Under the pieces are notes generated by a model that was not told where the DNA came from, did no database searches, and saw only the letters and a program-made list of their open reading frames with translations. Made by a program: the position numbers and the translations under genes. Of a stretch of 64,000 nt of DNA, positions 12,950 through 59,326 are shown piece by piece; within the stretch, counting starts at the first letter, position 1; each line of letters starts with the position of its first letter. Source of the DNA: Sinotaia quadrata (Eukaryota; Mollusca; Gastropoda; Architaenioglossa; Viviparidae); assembly GCA_028829895.1 (NCBI GenBank), contig CM054182.1, positions 56,900,879 through 56,964,878 of the forward strand, in the 5' to 3' direction.

Positions 12950-13700
12950 AACCTCAGGCCTCTCCTGAGCCCCCACGGACCCAGCGCCGGCCGCGGGCAG
13001 TTGAATTCATCATCCGGGCTTCTCTTGGCCGATAGAGTTCGGAGCTCTCCGGTAGCATCGTTAGCGCGGCAGCGCGGCTGGTACTGACCTGAAGTTCGAT
13101 GCTGGAAAATGCAAATACATCTCTTAGAGAAGCCTGTGCATGGCGCTTTTTCTGGGGAGACCTATTATTCTCCACTGAGGGGTGATGGGTGTGTGCGTAT
13201 TTGTACAGACAGTAGCGTCTCATCTCTTTCTATCTTCAGCAAGTCGGCGGTCTTTCTCTCTTCTTCTCTGATGTGGGTGGATAGCGGCGGTTGGGGTGGG
13301 TGGGGGAGGAAAACAACAGGCGCACACCAAGCAGGGAGGGATTCGATCTGCACTAGCACTTGTTCTACGCCTGGCTGAGGTGCAATTCTGCGTTCAGTCG
13401 AGCAGCTCAGTCGGTCACACACTGGGCCGACCCGTAAGAACAGACGCGTGGAGTGGAAGTGCGGATCAAGACTGGACGCGCCCTCGATATTGAGTTATTT
13501 TCTATATCTGTGCATATCGACCCACAGAGTGTCGGCGGAGACCGCTGCTCCGTGCGGAATAATATATTTCGCTTTTTCGTCGTCAATTGAGGTAAACGAA
13601 TCTCGGTCTGTCCTGTGGTTTCGCTATGCCAACCACCTAACAAGTTTTGTTATCGTGCGACAACCGTCGTGTTGCTGAAATAATACAGACGGTGAGTGTC
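12950..13700. promoter_or_regulatory. CpG-rich block, candidate promoter/5' UTR with opposed splice donors
   Basis: CpGs are dense at 12,960-13,090 and 13,430-13,690, unlike the surrounding AT-rich DNA. On the minus strand a donor-like CTTCAG|GTCAGT occurs at about 13,088, fitting a non-coding first exon of the receptor-like gene whose coding exon begins at 12,325. On the plus strand CAGACG|GTGAGT at about 13,691 could end a first exon running the other way. Frames through the block have no recognised domain. Whether it is one promoter, a divergent pair or neither cannot be settled from sequence. Confidence 0.35.
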
Positions 13701-13929
13701 AGCCGGGTAGACTCAGTGGCTCGACTGGTCATTTTCTGCTGAAGGATTTGGGAAGGAGGTTGGGGGAGGGGAGGGGGAAGGCGCAGAAGATGATATACAG
13801 CATGGTGACATCAAGTTGAAGCTGTTCCTTAAGATTATGTCAGGTTTGTTGTTGTTGAGTGCGTGTTCGTATGAAGTCTTGATATTAGTGAATAAACTTT
13901 TAAAATACGTATGACTTGCATCTGTGCAT

Positions 13930-14115
13930 ATTTATGTACGACTCTCCATATTTGGATGTGTCACGGAGTGTATGAGTAATTTCCATATTTGCACGTGTGT
14001 CATTGAGTGTATGAGTATTTCCATATTTGCATGTGTGTCATTGAGTGTATGAGTAATTTCCATATTTGCATGTGTGTCATTGAGTGTATGAGTAATTTCC
14101 ATATTTGCATGTGTG
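13930..14115. repeat. Minisatellite, TTTCCATATTTGCATGTGTG units
   Basis: Four to five copies of a 38-40 bp unit (TTTCCATATTTGCATGTGTG then TCATTGAGTGTATGAGTAA), the first diverged. Confidence 0.85.
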
Positions 14116-14235
14116 CATCAGTGAGTGTATGCGCGTGTAAAGATCGATGTGTACTTGTGTGTGAAATAAAGGAATAATATAAACTCCTGACTTTAAGCTG
14201 GAACAGTAAACGTAGGAAAATAATTTCCACACCCT

Positions 14236-14392
14236 CCACACACACACATGCACACACACATACACATGCACACACACACAAGCACACACACGCATACACA
14301 TGCACACACACACAAGCACACGCACACACACAAGCACACACACGCACACGCACCACACTCGTATACACACACACATGCGTGCGCGCACGTAC
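14236..14392. repeat. Impure CA-rich microsatellite
   Basis: CACACA runs interrupted by ATG, AAG and CGC. The long frames on both strands (HTHTH or CVCVC) are artefacts of this tract. Confidence 0.9.
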
Positions 14393-14599
14393 ATAAAAGT
14401 AAAATTTTAAAGATATCAGTTTATGAAGACGTAAAAGACAATCAAATTAAAAACATTTTCCATATTCTTGACAATTTTTATCCGAAAATTCTGGTAGTGA
14501 TCAAGTACAAGTACCTGTATCCATTTTTGTCCTTTTTCGCTTTTCTTACACAAGAGTAGTGTGTAATTATGCACAGACGTGAAAAGGGTGTCGATTTAT

Positions 14600-14720
14600 T
14601 AAAAAATACCATTCACAACAGTCGAATACTATGTGAAGATATAAAAATACAATTCACAACAGTCGAATACTATGTGAAGATAAAAAAAATACAGTTCACA
14701 ACAGCCAAATGCTGCTTAAT
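14600..14720. repeat. Short tandem repeat, CAATTCACAACAGTCGAATAC
   Basis: Three copies of a roughly 45-50 bp unit with the core TTCACAACAGTCGAATACTA. Confidence 0.75.
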
Positions 14721-14964
14721 TTGACAACAAAAAAAAGCCACAAAGATCATCCGGTTCTATGTAAAGATGATATAGAATATGAAATTCATATAATAATAAT
14801 TGGTATAACACCTTAAAAGTATAGAATATGAAATTCACACACAATAATAAATGGTATAACATCTTAAAAGTATAGAATAGAAAATTCAAAGAAACAAAAT
14901 TTTAAAATAGAGTAAAAAAGTCTCTGATGATTCTGTGCAATATTTTCAGAACAAACAAAATATA

Positions 14965-15180
14965 ACTTTAAAGAATAGCCATGTATGCAAAAGATATTTA
15001 CTGTTAAAGAATAGTCATGTATGCGAAATATATTTACTGTTAAAGAATAGTCATGTATGCAAAATATATTTACTGTTAAAGAATAGTCATGTACGCGAAA
15101 TATATTTACTGTTAATGAATAGTCATGTATGCGAAAGATATTTACTGTTAAAGAATAGTCATGTATGCGAAAGATATATG
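14965..15180. repeat. 36-bp minisatellite (ORF-preserving)
   Basis: Six copies of a 36-bp unit starting AAGAATAGTCATGTATGCGA. Since 36 is a multiple of three, frames stay open on both strands as 12-residue repeats. That explains the 116- and 136-residue frames here; I do not call them genes. Confidence 0.85.
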
Positions 15181-15279
15181 AAAATCGTAATTTTAAACAA
15201 AGGAGGGTCCAATCTCTGGACAAATCTGGAAGAGGAGACTCTGCTACTAACAAAGACTGGTAAAGGAACAACATTCCGA

Positions 15280-16075
15280 GACTAACAAGAAGCTAAAAGG
15301 AACAATATTATGTGACTAAGAGTGGACAAGAAACAACATTGTGTGACTTACATGGCTGGAACAGGAACAACATTATGTGAAAAACAAGACTGGAAACGGA
15401 ATTACATTGTGTGACATTGTAACTACAAGACTGAAAAAAATAACATTGTGCGACTAACAAACTGTAAAAGGAACAACATTGTGTGACTTTCAAGAAACTG
15501 AAGGGAAAAAATACAGTATTCGACTAACAAGACTGTAAAAGGAAAAACATTATACGAATAACACGACTGTAAAAGGAAAAACATTATATGACTAACAAGA
15601 CTGTAAACGGTAAACATTATACGAGTAACAAGACTGAAAAGGGTAAAACTTTGCGATTAACGAGACTGAAAAAAGGAAAACGTTATGCGACCAGCAAGAC
15701 TGGAAAAGGAAAAACATTATGTTACTAGCAAGGCCGGAAAAGAAAAACGTTATGCGACTAACAAGCCTGGAAAAGGAAAAATATTGTTACTAACAAGACT
15801 AGAAAAGAAAAAATGTTGCTAACAAGTCTAGAAAATGAAAAACATTATGTTACCAATAAGACTAGAAAAGAAAAAGATTGTTGCTAGCAAGACTAGAAAA
15901 GGAAAAACATTATGTTACTAACAAGACTGAAAAAGGAAAAACGTTATCTTACTAACAAGACTGAAAAAGGAAAAACATTATCTTACTAACAAGACTGAAA
16001 AAGGAAAAACATTATCTTACTAACAAGACTGAAAAAGGAATAACGTTGCGAATAACGTGACTGAAAAAGGCAAAA
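15280..16075. repeat. Degenerate long minisatellite, ACAAGACTGAAAAAGGAAAA units
   Basis: More than twenty copies of a roughly 30-36 bp unit (TAACAAGACTG, AAAAAGG, AAAAACATTATG). Divergence is greatest at the left and copies become near-identical at about 15,900-16,030. Confidence 0.85.
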
Positions 16076-16724
16076 AACATTGTAACTAACAAGAAAAGCC
16101 AGAACAAAAGCAGCAATTATAATCCAATGTCACGGAAAATAATTGTTTATTCAGGCCTTTCAAAAGTCTAAGAATTGAATATCCACGTGTGGAGAATGGC
16201 CTCATCTTAAGAATTGGCTTTTTATGATTCCTAAGAATTAGATTTGCGTGTGTCTGAGAAACAGTTATAAACTATTGACTGTTATATGTTTTAAGAATTA
16301 GCTTTCACAAATCCTAAAAATTAGTTTTTCACACGTCTGAAAGGTTAGCATTCCTTGTATTGTAAAGATTTAGCTTTTTCCCATTCCTTAGGAATTAGCA
16401 CTTCGTAAGTCATTAAAATGGGTCTTTTTCTTAAAATTTTGCCTTTAATGCTTATTAAACATTAGACTTCCTTGTGCTTTACGACTTTTCCTTCTGTGTG
16501 ATTTAGGTACACTGCCCCAGTCAAAGTGTGGTTACATGTGACTACAATAGTGTGTATAACGATCTAAGACTTTCTAAGTATAGTAAAAAAAAAAACAACA
16601 AAAAAAAACCCACCACTAACACATGTAACAGATGCTCGCCAGGTTTAAATCCGATTCCGGGATCCAGAATACCCTTCAAGCAGTTTCTTTGAAAACCAAC
16701 ATTCGTCTTATTTCAGTATAAAAG

Positions 16725-16965
16725 GGTAAGCCAAGATAGTCTTCATACACTTTATCTTTAGAACTCACGCGCGCACACACACAACGGTAAGCCAAGATAG
16801 TCTTCATACACTTTATCTTTAGAACTCACGCGCGCACACACACAACGGTAAGCCAAGGTAGTCTTCATGCACTTTATCTTTAGAACTCACGCGCGCACAC
16901 ACACAACGGTAAGCCAAGGTAGTCTTCATACACTGTTTATCTTTAGAACTTACTCGCGCGCGCGT
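16725..16965. repeat. 61-bp minisatellite with splice-like motifs
   Basis: Four copies of a 61-bp unit starting GGTAAGCCAAGATAGTCTTC and ending in ACGCGCGCACACACACAAC. It runs straight into the CA tract that follows. Confidence 0.9.
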
Positions 16966-16966
16966 G

Positions 16967-17027
<61 letters not shown>

Positions 17028-17124
17028 CGCAATATATTACACACATGATTGCTGTTCACAATGTCCTACTTGAGTAAAAAATATAAATATCCCAACATAA
17101 ATTCTACCGTTAGAATTCATTTGC

Positions 17125-17189
<65 letters not shown>

Positions 17190-17190
17190 T
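16966..17190. repeat. Two (CA)n microsatellites
   Basis: CA runs at about 16,970-17,026 and 17,137-17,187 are separated by about 110 bp of unique sequence. Confidence 0.95.
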
Positions 17191-18760
17191 ACACAAAAAT
17201 ACACATTATGCAAACATTTACACAGTCACACACAACCGCAAAAACAAGAATTTAGGTATACTGGTTTACTTCAGTTATTATTTATTTATAAAATGTATCT
17301 TAGGAACTTGCAAACATACATATACATAATTTATACACACGCACGCGCGCGCACATTATTCTGACACATTGAGCGAGCCAGCGAAAGGAAGAAACAGGGA
17401 GCTGCACACTTGAGAAAAAAGAAGAAAACAAAATGAAAAGGAATGTTGCGTAGAGAACATCGGCCCTGTTGAGTCTCACTGTAACCGACCCAGGCGATGG
17501 CAAGACCCTGAGCGATCGATGTGCAAATGAGAACGGCACAGAGCAAGCGCTCACTGACTGACATTTAAATCGCGCGCCTTGTTCTGTTTTGTTTGTTGGT
17601 TTTATTTTTAAATCACTAGTCATATATATCGCTGCAGGGATTCAGTAGACGCACTCACGAGACCTACTCGTAATACGGCTGCATGTATATATTTCAGACC
17701 GCCCTTGAGCTGATCAGCTTATTATCATGGAAACAGAGGTAAACCCACCCATGCTTGCTTTTTCCTTTATTATTATTTTTTTTTATGAATCGTTTCCAGT
17801 TAGGGGGCCGGGCCGGTAGCGGTTCAGTTTTCCAAAGCTCTCGCTCTAAAAGTGAACGATTTGGTTCATTCCAGACATGAAAATCATAATCATAATAAAG
17901 CCCAAAGTAGTGATGTGTAACGTATATCTACATAATATGATGTGACAATAAAGAGGGTTTCGTGTGCGGCAGATTTGACAGTTGAAACTACAGTGAAAGA
18001 GTAATCAGGAGTGATAGAATTAACAAATACAGTTGGAGACTGACAATGAAACAGAATGGTGTCTGTGTGTATGTGTGGGTAAATAAGAAATTGAGAGTAC
18101 TGGACCATTTCTTCCAGGCGAAGCACACCAATCAAAGAACCACCATGTACTGAGAAAATGAATTGTAAAAGACAATTCTTCTGAGTCTTCAGTAGTGTAT
18201 ACCATTCTCAAAAATAAAATTTATACCTAAATACCTACCTTCCTCGTAGACATTGATAGGCCTATCCATTGCTGTAACCTACATACCTACCTTCCTTGTA
18301 GACATTGCAGAGGTCTAACTCATTCCTATCCATTGCCGTAACCTAAACAGGAAGAGTACAGTGAGCTTTGTATACCTACCAATCATATATAGGGCCAGAC
18401 AATGTAGTACCCGTGATTACAGATAAACATTCGGTTTCGTGCTGCACAACTCTCACTGAATTACCATTTGTATAATATAGTTCGAAGTGCTTGCTCCTGG
18501 CAAGTGAGAAGCCGACTATCCTAGCTATGCACCAATGTCGAACAACTGGCCACACTGCTTATGAGTGGCAATGAAGTCTGATGGTTCCTTGCAGTCTTTA
18601 GGAAAGCTCACTTTGTTTTAGTTGCTGCGATGTACGGCGAGCTAAGCAATCATTCAGATGAAGCGAGATAGTGGCAGAGGTTTCTGGACAAGTAATCTTT
18701 CACTACTGAGCCACAAACGCTGCAGAGCATGGCATCATGCTTGACTCTCCCAGCACAAGA
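17191..18760. other. Intergenic, no gene supported
   Basis: Contains a two-copy repeat at about 18,230-18,345 (phrases CTACCTTCCTTGTAGACATT and CTATCCATTGCTGTAACCTA). The minus-strand frames at 17,300-17,620 have no recognisable domain. Confidence 0.4.
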
Positions 18761-18765
18761 GTGCA

Positions 18766-19012
18766 CATGCAAACCACTCCTGTGCTGTAGCTAGTGTCTT
18801 AAAGCAATTAGACCTTTCGAATCTTACATGCAAACCACTCCTGTGTTGTAGCTAGTGTCTTAAAGCAATTAGACCTTTCGAAACTTAAACGCAAACCACT
18901 CCTGTGCTGTAGCTAGTGTCTTAAAGCAATTAGACCTTTCAAATCTTACATGCAAACCACTCCTGTGTTGTAGCTAGTGTCTTAAAGCAATTAGACCTTT
19001 TAAAACTTACAT
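18766..19012. repeat. 61-bp minisatellite, 4 copies
   Basis: Unit begins CATGCAAACCACTCCTGTGC and continues TGTAGCTAGTGTCTTAAAGC. Copies differ at only a few positions. Confidence 0.9.
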
Positions 19013-19079
19013 GAATATTGCTGCATATTAATTCACTGACAGAGACATACGATGCCTTCTCACCAACTGTGAAATGAAA

Positions 19080-19225
19080 TGAAATTGTGTCATGCCTTCA
19101 AGGTACTAAACTGATAAGGAACTGGTCGGTTTGAAATGTAATCAGTTTGTGTCATGCCTTCAAGGTACTAAACTGATAAGGAACTGGTCGGTGTGAAATG
19201 TAATCAGTTTGTGTCATGCCATCAT
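19080..19225. repeat. 62-bp direct repeat, about 2.3 copies
   Basis: Unit contains GTGTCATGCCTTCAAGGTAC, then TAAACTGATAAGGAACTGGT, then CGGTTTGAAATGTAATCAG. The third copy is partial. Confidence 0.85.
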
Positions 19226-20935
19226 GGTGTACGTGTATTGCTCCTGGGTTTACTTTTGTACAACTAACAATTACTTTTATACCACAATCCATCGCCCGAG
19301 CATACACTGTCACAACTATTCTGAAAATAATCTGATTATCTGAGAAGGCATTCTCAAAGACCGTAGCAGGTGTGTGCTGATATGAAGCTCGTCCAAAATT
19401 CCTGAGAGGACCACAGAAAAGGGCATTTATTGGCACAGACTCACCAGCCTGACAAACCACCACTTCGAGTGCTCAAAACGAAAATTCTGTTTACAATTGT
19501 AAACTATTTGTGTAAGGATTTAAGTGAAATAGACCTGCCGTTGTAATGCATTATTAACGTCAATTCTTATCACAACACGTGACCTTCACCCAGTCTTTAT
19601 TATGTTAATGACACTATCTCTGCCCCTTCCACCTTCTCTCTTTTAACTCTATTCGAACATGACTGTCATTAAGGGTCGAGTGTCAACCAGGTAGACTTCC
19701 AACCACGTGATACTGGCTCATCCCTAGGCAGTAAGGTGCGAGGCGAATGAATACTGGATGTTTCGCCCCATCAGTATGTAATAAATCAAACGATTTTTAT
19801 GAGTACAGGTGTAAAATAATTGTGGTGCGATTAAGCATATGGGAGCGAACTCCTCTAAATACTTTTGAAAACAGGCAAATGTTAAGTCCCTTCCACTGTG
19901 ACTGAAAGAAAGTGACACCAAAAATCTATCCCAGCGCTCAAAATTCATTTTCACCTGATTGAATAGAACTCTATCTGTCCTAAGCAAAATGAATATATTT
20001 TGCGTTATCGATGAATGCAAAATTTATATTAAGCTTTTATATTCAGACTTTTGCAAAATACATCTCTGGGCATGGCAATATTTTTACATTCCCTTTGGAG
20101 AGACTGACCATGCTTTGTACCTCTCCGACAATTATTTTACCTGTCCAGGATAGTCGAACTGTGATAGTTGTCGCAAATGCGTCAAAAGGCATAATACAAA
20201 TAAGCAAGCAGTACAAACAGAATGTTTATACCTAAGTATGCTTGTAATGAAAATGAACGTCTTCACCCCTAAATACTTATTAGTACTGACTAAAATACAG
20301 AGAGAGTCAATTAAAAGGACGTATAAAAAAGTCATGTCTTTTGATTAGCCTTATTATATTAAATCGTTACAAAGTACTTATTAACAAGGCAATATTTCTT
20401 TTAGAAAAGCGAGCACCGTACATCTCCATTATATTTATTACACAGACGATAACAAAAGTATGCTCTAAATACGCTGTTTACGTAATCAGTGTGACGCACA
20501 TGTATTGTAAAACACTGAATACCTATTGATGGAAATAATCAACCACTTAAATGTGGTCTGTGCATATAACTGTGTAAGAATGTTTGTACAGGAATACTGC
20601 GCGTATATCTATGTATGAGTGCATACATCTGTCAGAGGAATACTGCGCCTATATCTATGTACAAGAGCATACACCTGTCAGAGGCAAAACAAATACCCTC
20701 AAGCAGACAGGGAAAAAATTGCATAATAATGCTGCAGGTGTGAAAAATGGCCAGATGTACCGATATTGCTGAATGTTATATTAGTTTATAATAAATTAAA
20801 ATTTCACTATGCAAATGTCTTACTACACGTCACATAATTACAAACATTACATGCGAATCCTTAGAGAAATATGGATTTCAATTAAATATATGCGGCTTAG
20901 TTAACTTATGAAATATTTTCCTGACATCGTTGCAG
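19226..20935. other. Intergenic, one unassigned frame
   Basis: A minus-strand frame at about 19,200-19,463 is not low-complexity (it includes NAFSDNQIIFRIVVTVYAR), but it runs into the minisatellite at 19,080-19,225 and I recognise no family. Otherwise nothing is supported. Confidence 0.3.
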
Positions 20936-20939
20936 TTTT

Positions 20940-21275
20940 GGAACAAATTTACACGAACATACATTTCCCATAATGAATACTATTTACACGAACATACATT
21001 TCCCATAACGAATACTATTTACACGAACATATATTTTCCATAACGAATAATACTGTTTACACGAACATACAGTTCCCATAACGAATACTATTTACACGAA
21101 CATATATTTCCCATAACGAATAACACTATTTACACGAACAGGCATTTCCCATAACGAATAATACTATTTACACGAACATACATTTCCCCATAATAATACT
21201 ATTTACACGTACATTTCCCATAACGAATACTATTTACACGAACATACATTTCCCATAACGAATAATACTATTTTA
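20940..21275. repeat. Minisatellite, TATTTACACGAACATACATT units
   Basis: Nine to ten copies of a 33-38 bp unit: TATTTACACGAACATACATT then TCCCATAACGAATAC. Confidence 0.9.
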
Positions 21276-21292
21276 CACTTTTTAGAAATATT

Positions 21293-21298
21293 TTTATT
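21293..21298 (-). terminator. Candidate AATAAA poly(A) signal for the SLC6 gene
   Basis: AATAAA on the minus strand lies 1.35 kb past the SLC6 stop codon. The intervening 3' region includes a 220-bp CA tract (transcript strand). It is the clearest hexamer I noticed in that span, but it could be a chance match in AT-rich DNA. Confidence 0.2.
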
Positions 21299-22247
21299 TC
21301 CAAACTTTCGTGTTAGTTTTCTTGAAAAAGTACAAATATAAAGCAAAACAGATAGTTAAAATAGCCCTACTTCAGAAACCAACTGTAATGTATGTTTCAG
21401 GTTTAATACGTATGTCTACCAACGTCATCTATCTTACTTCACTGAGAATGTGGACGTTGAGTTACGTAAACACGACTTTAAAGAATGTCAAGAGTAAATA
21501 CAACTTATTTCTTTCTAACACCTAAACGAGTTTTTAAAGTCTGTTGCCACGGAAGTGGATCGTATAGAAAATATATGGCCTAGATTGTTATATATCGTAT
21601 GTAAGAAATATGACCCTTTCCTCACGAATAACTTTTTATGTCACTAACTCCCAATCAGAATATTTTGTATGTGGATGCGTTTGGTTATATTGTCGGAGTG
21701 ATCCAACCGGGTAACTTATCCACCCAGCAGGACATGTAAAATGCACGGATGGACAGACAGTAGGACAGACGACCACTGGATACCAATAGTGCACGAATAT
21801 CCTACCCAGGAAACAGGAAAATAAAATGTCATATCCTGTGGGATATTCTAGTGCAAAGGGTTCAAATGTCTCTAGATAACCTTTTCTAACTTAGAAACTA
21901 AGAAAAACATGTAATTGAAAAAAATAGACCAGAGTTACTGATGAAACATATTTCTAACTCACAAACTCTAAGAAATACAAATATATGAATGAAATAAAAC
22001 AGAGTTACTAATATATTAATTTGTCTAAAAATTAGGCAGCAGTGTGTCCGTTTTTGCACTATTTTCAAAATGAAAATTTACACACAAAAGAAAAAAAATT
22101 ATCGGAAAAAAATTATATCTGCATATATATATATATATGATGACAGTGTTCGTTGTAGCATTACGCACAAGTAGTACCAATAGTAAATACACAACAATGA
22201 TGTGTACTTTTGTGTTTACAACCGGCTTATTTTCTTCAGATTCATTT

Positions 22248-22260
22248 TCTGTATGTGTGT

Positions 22261-22305
<45 letters not shown>

Positions 22306-22436
22306 TGTGTGTATGTGTGTGTGTGTATGTGTGTGTATGTGTGTGTGTGTGTATGTGTGTGTATGTGTGTGTGTATGTGTGTGTGTGTGTGTGTATGTGT
22401 GTGTGTGTATGTGTGTGTATGTGTGTGTGTGTGTGT

Positions 22437-22467
<31 letters not shown>

Positions 22468-22468
22468 A
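22248..22468. repeat. (GT)n microsatellite with TATG interruptions
   Basis: 220 bp of GT with regular GTATGT interruptions, in the presumed 3' UTR or flank of the SLC6 gene, about 180 nt past the stop. All overlapping frames (CVCV/HTHT) are artefacts. Confidence 0.95.
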
Positions 22469-22645
22469 CGATCGTCTAACCTCATCTTCCTAAAAGACTG
22501 AAATATTAAAAAAGTTAAAAACAATCGTGAAATTCATCGCCAGTTGAGAACTTCATACAAAGCAGCCATCTTTTAAGCGCATGCGACGAACGAGTCTAGG
22601 GGCAGGTGGACTGCCTCAGAGGATGAGCTAAAGCCGGGGTGACTT

Positions 22646-56940
<34,295 letters not shown>

Positions 56941-58260
56941 TGATCACAATTAAGAAATTGGCAATAGCTTCTCACATAGTCATTCCATCAAGCATCGAGC
57001 AAGAACACTATTATCAGTGACAGTTAACTTAGAAAACTCTTGAAGTTAGCTGACATACGGGTTCTCCGAAAGTCACATGTATTAACAACGGCGCGCGCTT
57101 ACATACGCCTACAAGCAGAAGTGGTAATAAAATGAAACATTTATTTTTGAACAAAATTACTGAAAACCAATAAAAGACCGAATTACAAGACACCAAATAA
57201 TATAATTTAAATGAGAAAATGTGACTGAAAAATTATATGATTTTAGAAAATAATTATTGCAATTTTTTATCATTGTTGAATTTTACTAATCTGGTATTGA
57301 AATAATCGAGTTATTGGATTGTTTCTAGTATATATAGCTTACCAAATAGTTAACTTTAAAAGCTATGCATTTCTTTTTTTTTTCAATTGTGCAGGGGTGA
57401 ATGTTTAGGTTCTATTTTTTTTGTTTGTTTTGGTTTGTTTGATTATTTTAGTATTCTAGTTAGTTTAATAAAAATATATAGTATTTATTCTAATGTGTGC
57501 GTCGTCATTCTGTTATTATTATTATTTTAAAACTAGTTGATACCTTGATATGTCTGGTATGGGTTCACACTTTTCAATTAAGAGAACATCTTAGGTCATT
57601 TGGGCTCGATGACCAGATAGTTCGCACATCTCATTAGGTCATATGAACTCTATGATCAAATACTTCGCACATCTCATTAGGTCATATGAACTCTATGATC
57701 AAATACTTCAACGTTTAATTCCGGTCTCCTTCACATTAATTACCATATATTTCCCAGAATCACTGCTGTGCGAGCGTGCAAAGCATTGCATTGAAACAGC
57801 ATATGTGTGGTGTGTGTTTTTGTTTTCTTTAAAATGCCATTTCAGGTTGTTGTTTTACGTCTCACATATTTCAAGTAGTGATCGATAATCAAGAAAAGTT
57901 TGGCTATGTTTACAGACTGCAAGTTCTCACTGGATTAGCAATCTTAATTCCAAAACTCCTTATTTGTATTTGCTGAAGCTGGACTTGCATCATATTGCAA
58001 AAGAAGGCGCCCTTGAAATAAGTGAGGGTCAATTGAGAAGACAATGTATGACATCGATCACACCCAAAAACCATTGCTTAATGTCTACTTGATTTCTAGT
58101 TGGCTAACAGCACAGCACTTTTGTTTTCAAACTTAGAAAGCCTTACCTTTTATGCAAAAAAGTCAGAAAAAAGTTACCAAAGTTTCTTGTAAAATTGTAA
58201 TCCGCTGCAGTAGAATTGCAATATGTACTATTAAAAAAACAACAACAGCATATATCCCAA
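56941..58260. promoter_or_regulatory. 5' flank of the SLC6 gene, possible promoter
   Basis: Minus-strand TATATATA lies at 57,329-57,336, about 390 bp upstream of the ATG, and a small CG-rich patch (GGCGCGCGC) at about 57,090. Both are weak evidence. A 46-bp direct repeat (TCGCACATCTCATTAGGTCA ... GATCAAATACTTC) occurs at 57,620-57,710. Confidence 0.2.
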
Positions 58261-58261
58261 C

Positions 58262-58600
58262 GAGTCGAGCGACTTATATAGTTAATAAAAATTACTACAG
58301 TGACTAGTCAATCACTAGCTCATCGTCCTTGATATAGCTAATACAATCACTATGGTGACTGTACTTATTCACTAGCACATTGACTGTGATATAGCTAATA
58401 CAGTCATTATGGTGAATAGTCTATCACTAACACATAATCCTTGATATAGCTAATATAATCACTATGGTGACTGTAGTTAGTCACTAGCACATTAACTGTG
58501 ATATAGCTAATACAATCAATATGGTGACTGTAGGCAATCAGCACATTGTGATATAGTTAATATGATCACTATGGTAATGTACCTTTCGTCAGGCCATTAA
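58262..58600. repeat. About 60-bp minisatellite, TATAGCTAATACAATCACTA units
   Basis: Five to six copies with the core GATATAGCTAATACAATCAC, TATGGTGACTGTAGT and CACTAGCACATTGACTGT. Confidence 0.85.
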
Positions 58601-59275
58601 CAGAGTATGATATTACTAATGCAATAATTATAGTAATCAGGTCGGCAATTGTTACTGTCATTAAATTATATATGTGTGTGTGTGTTGTAGATACTGCTAT
58701 AAAAATGTTCCATAAATTATAGCTTAATAAGATACATTTTGCATTACACATTTCTTCCATATCAGACAATAATCAACATTTAACATTACGAAAGTTATTT
58801 TTATTGCTTCATAACAATTTTAGGAACTATTGTTTAAATATGTAAATAACAGACATCATGCTTTAACTGATATTTTTTAATTTGTAAATCTGTGTATTGA
58901 TGACAGTGTTTATATCACGAATGTTTACTGTTCCAAATTGGTTGAATTTGTTACTGATAACAGACAGTGCTTACAAACAAATTTTAGTGAACTACAAAGA
59001 TTATTGAGCGCGTGTCAATATATTTTTGTCGTCTAGATTTATATTTAATCTCTAGACACACTATTCCCTTACTGATCTTGTAAAACAAGAGTCAGACAGT
59101 TATTCGTATCTGGTACGTTCCAAATTACATCTCAGAGGAAACATATTTTGCAGCGAAGAAATACAAATAATCTTTGTTGTGAGGTTTGTAGGTATTTACC
59201 ATTCAGTATTACTTTTATTGTGCAATTACAAGTAAACCAAATGAATAATAATAATTTACTAATTAGCTGTCCACA

Positions 59276-59326
<51 letters not shown>

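Noticed and set aside
19152..19463. 103-codon minus-strand frame with a normal-looking composition
   Set aside because: Its 3' part runs through the 62-bp tandem repeat and I recognise no family; kept only as a note in the intergenic entry.
22137..22524. Long CV/HT reading frames over GT/CA tracts, and the same at 14,000-14,400, 30,160-30,520 and 49,912-50,420
   Set aside because: Dinucleotide repeats lack stops in several frames; the products are pure low-complexity strings on both strands.
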